From Ardenticatenia bacterium (GTDB lineage Bacteria > Chloroflexota > Anaerolineae > Aggregatilineales > Ch27): 6,470 nucleotides of DNA. The notes beneath the pieces are model-generated. The model saw only the letters and a program-made list of their open reading frames with translations. It searched no databases and was not told the DNA's origin. The stretch spans positions 1 to 6,470 of the forward strand of contig JALSTC010000810.1 of the NCBI GenBank assembly GCA_026983935.1, given 5' to 3'. Within the stretch, counting starts at the first letter, position 1, and every line of letters begins with the position of its first letter. Made by a program: the position numbers and the translations under genes. Below are positions 6,097 to 6,470 of this stretch, one piece after another.

Positions 6097-6130
6097 TTCA
6101 TCTATCATCAGCAGTCCCCGCCGCCATCTG

Positions 6131-6139
6131 TGCTAAAAT
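6131..6139 (+). promoter_or_regulatory. Extended -10 promoter directly before the last gene
   Basis: TGC followed by TAAAAT (hexamer at 6134-6139) matches the extended -10 form with one hexamer mismatch. Transcription would start about 7 nt downstream, at about 6146-6147, which is the A of the proposed ATG. No clear -35 is present. Confidence 0.5.
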
Positions 6140-6146
6140 GCTGCCC

Positions 6147-6470
6147 ATGAAAACGCTCAGCGGCTCTTATCCCCTACACACAGTTCTCAGCGCGGTGCTC
6201 ATCGTGCTCTTTGTGATCATCGCCGGATCATACGTCGTGGACACCATCTGGGGCGATTTTCATGCTGCCGAAGATACGCGCTACGGCGCATTTCGCGGCG
6301 TGTGCTATTGGGTCGGTGACACGCGCACACTGAACCGCATCAGTCTGTACGGCTACACCGATTACCTCTACGATCTCTCCAACCGCCACATCAGCAACCT
6401 GCCGGATCGCTCCTGGTGGCCGGTCTTCCCGCTGCTCACCGCGGGCATGATCCAGATCACCGGCGACGGA
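6147..6470 (+). CDS. Membrane protein, possible GT-C/PIG-V-like glycosyltransferase, 3' partial
   Basis: The frame is open from the ATG to the right edge, giving 108 residues without a stop. A short basic N-terminus (MKTLSGSYPLH) precedes a hydrophobic helix at about residues 13-31, suggesting an uncleaved signal anchor or first membrane helix. A roughly 60-residue polar stretch follows, with a GYTDY motif (69-73), and then SWWPVFPLL (89-97). An aromatic-rich segment leading into a PxFPLL-type helix after a polar loop resembles the N-terminal region of PIG-V-type and other GT-C membrane glycosyltransferases. That resemblance is from memory and modest, so the function is tentative. An in-frame ATG at 6138 is an alternative start. 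Neither has a Shine-Dalgarno site; the start at 6147 is preferred because the -10 element overlaps 6138, which would leave that ATG untranscribed. Confidence 0.7.
   Translation, partial: MKTLSGSYPLHTVLSAVLIVLFVIIAGSYVVDTIWGDFHAAEDTRYGAFRGVCYWVGDTRTLNRISLYGYTDYLYDLSNRHISNLPDRSWWPVFPLLTAGMIQITGDG

Overview
The window reads as a GC-rich bacterial chromosome segment. The best guess is a member of the Chloroflexota (Anaerolineae-like). This rests on the very short Flp pilin type, the sequence style of the GcvT half, and the serine hydroxymethyltransferase/GcvT fusion. The assignment is an inference from recalled family resemblance, not from a search. All genes that can be supported lie on the plus strand. 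No tRNA, rRNA, CRISPR array or insertion sequence was seen.

Layout. (1) Positions 1-2002 hold most of a P1B-type heavy-metal ATPase of the ZntA/CadA type (Zn/Cd/Pb export). Its start and N-terminal metal-binding region lie left of the window. A strong intrinsic terminator (2031-2060) ends it. (2) Positions 2151-2629 hold a plausible promoter, then a 61-residue protein with one C2HC zinc finger close to the classical consensus, then a 48-residue Flp/Tad-type pilin precursor. An intrinsic terminator (2670-2704) closes this short unit. (3) Positions 2705-2882 are a regulatory intergenic region with a C-rich tract, a 19-bp near-perfect palindrome, an extended -10 promoter and a Shine-Dalgarno site. 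(4) Positions 2883-6044 encode one 1053-residue polypeptide. It fuses serine hydroxymethyltransferase (GlyA) to the aminomethyltransferase (T-protein, GcvT) of the glycine cleavage system. (5) Positions 6065-6096 form a long GC-rich hairpin. (6) From about 6147 to the right edge lies the N-terminal part of a membrane protein that may be a GT-C/PIG-V-like glycosyltransferase. It has an extended -10 so close to its ATG that the mRNA may be leaderless.

How the parts work together. The fusion joins the two enzymes that interconvert glycine, serine and methylene-tetrahydrofolate, so it looks built for coupled glycine-to-serine (or reverse) flux. The roughly 200-residue linker between the enzymes is not anonymous. 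A 60-residue part of it aligns without gaps to the folate-binding domain of the downstream GcvT, at a constant offset of 200 residues, with 20 identities. The conserved Asp-Asp pair of GcvT is replaced by Ser-Lys. This makes the linker a likely degenerate GcvT-like domain, and it is the most interesting observation here. The metal ATPase, the zinc-finger/pilin unit and the last membrane protein show no evident functional link to the fusion gene.
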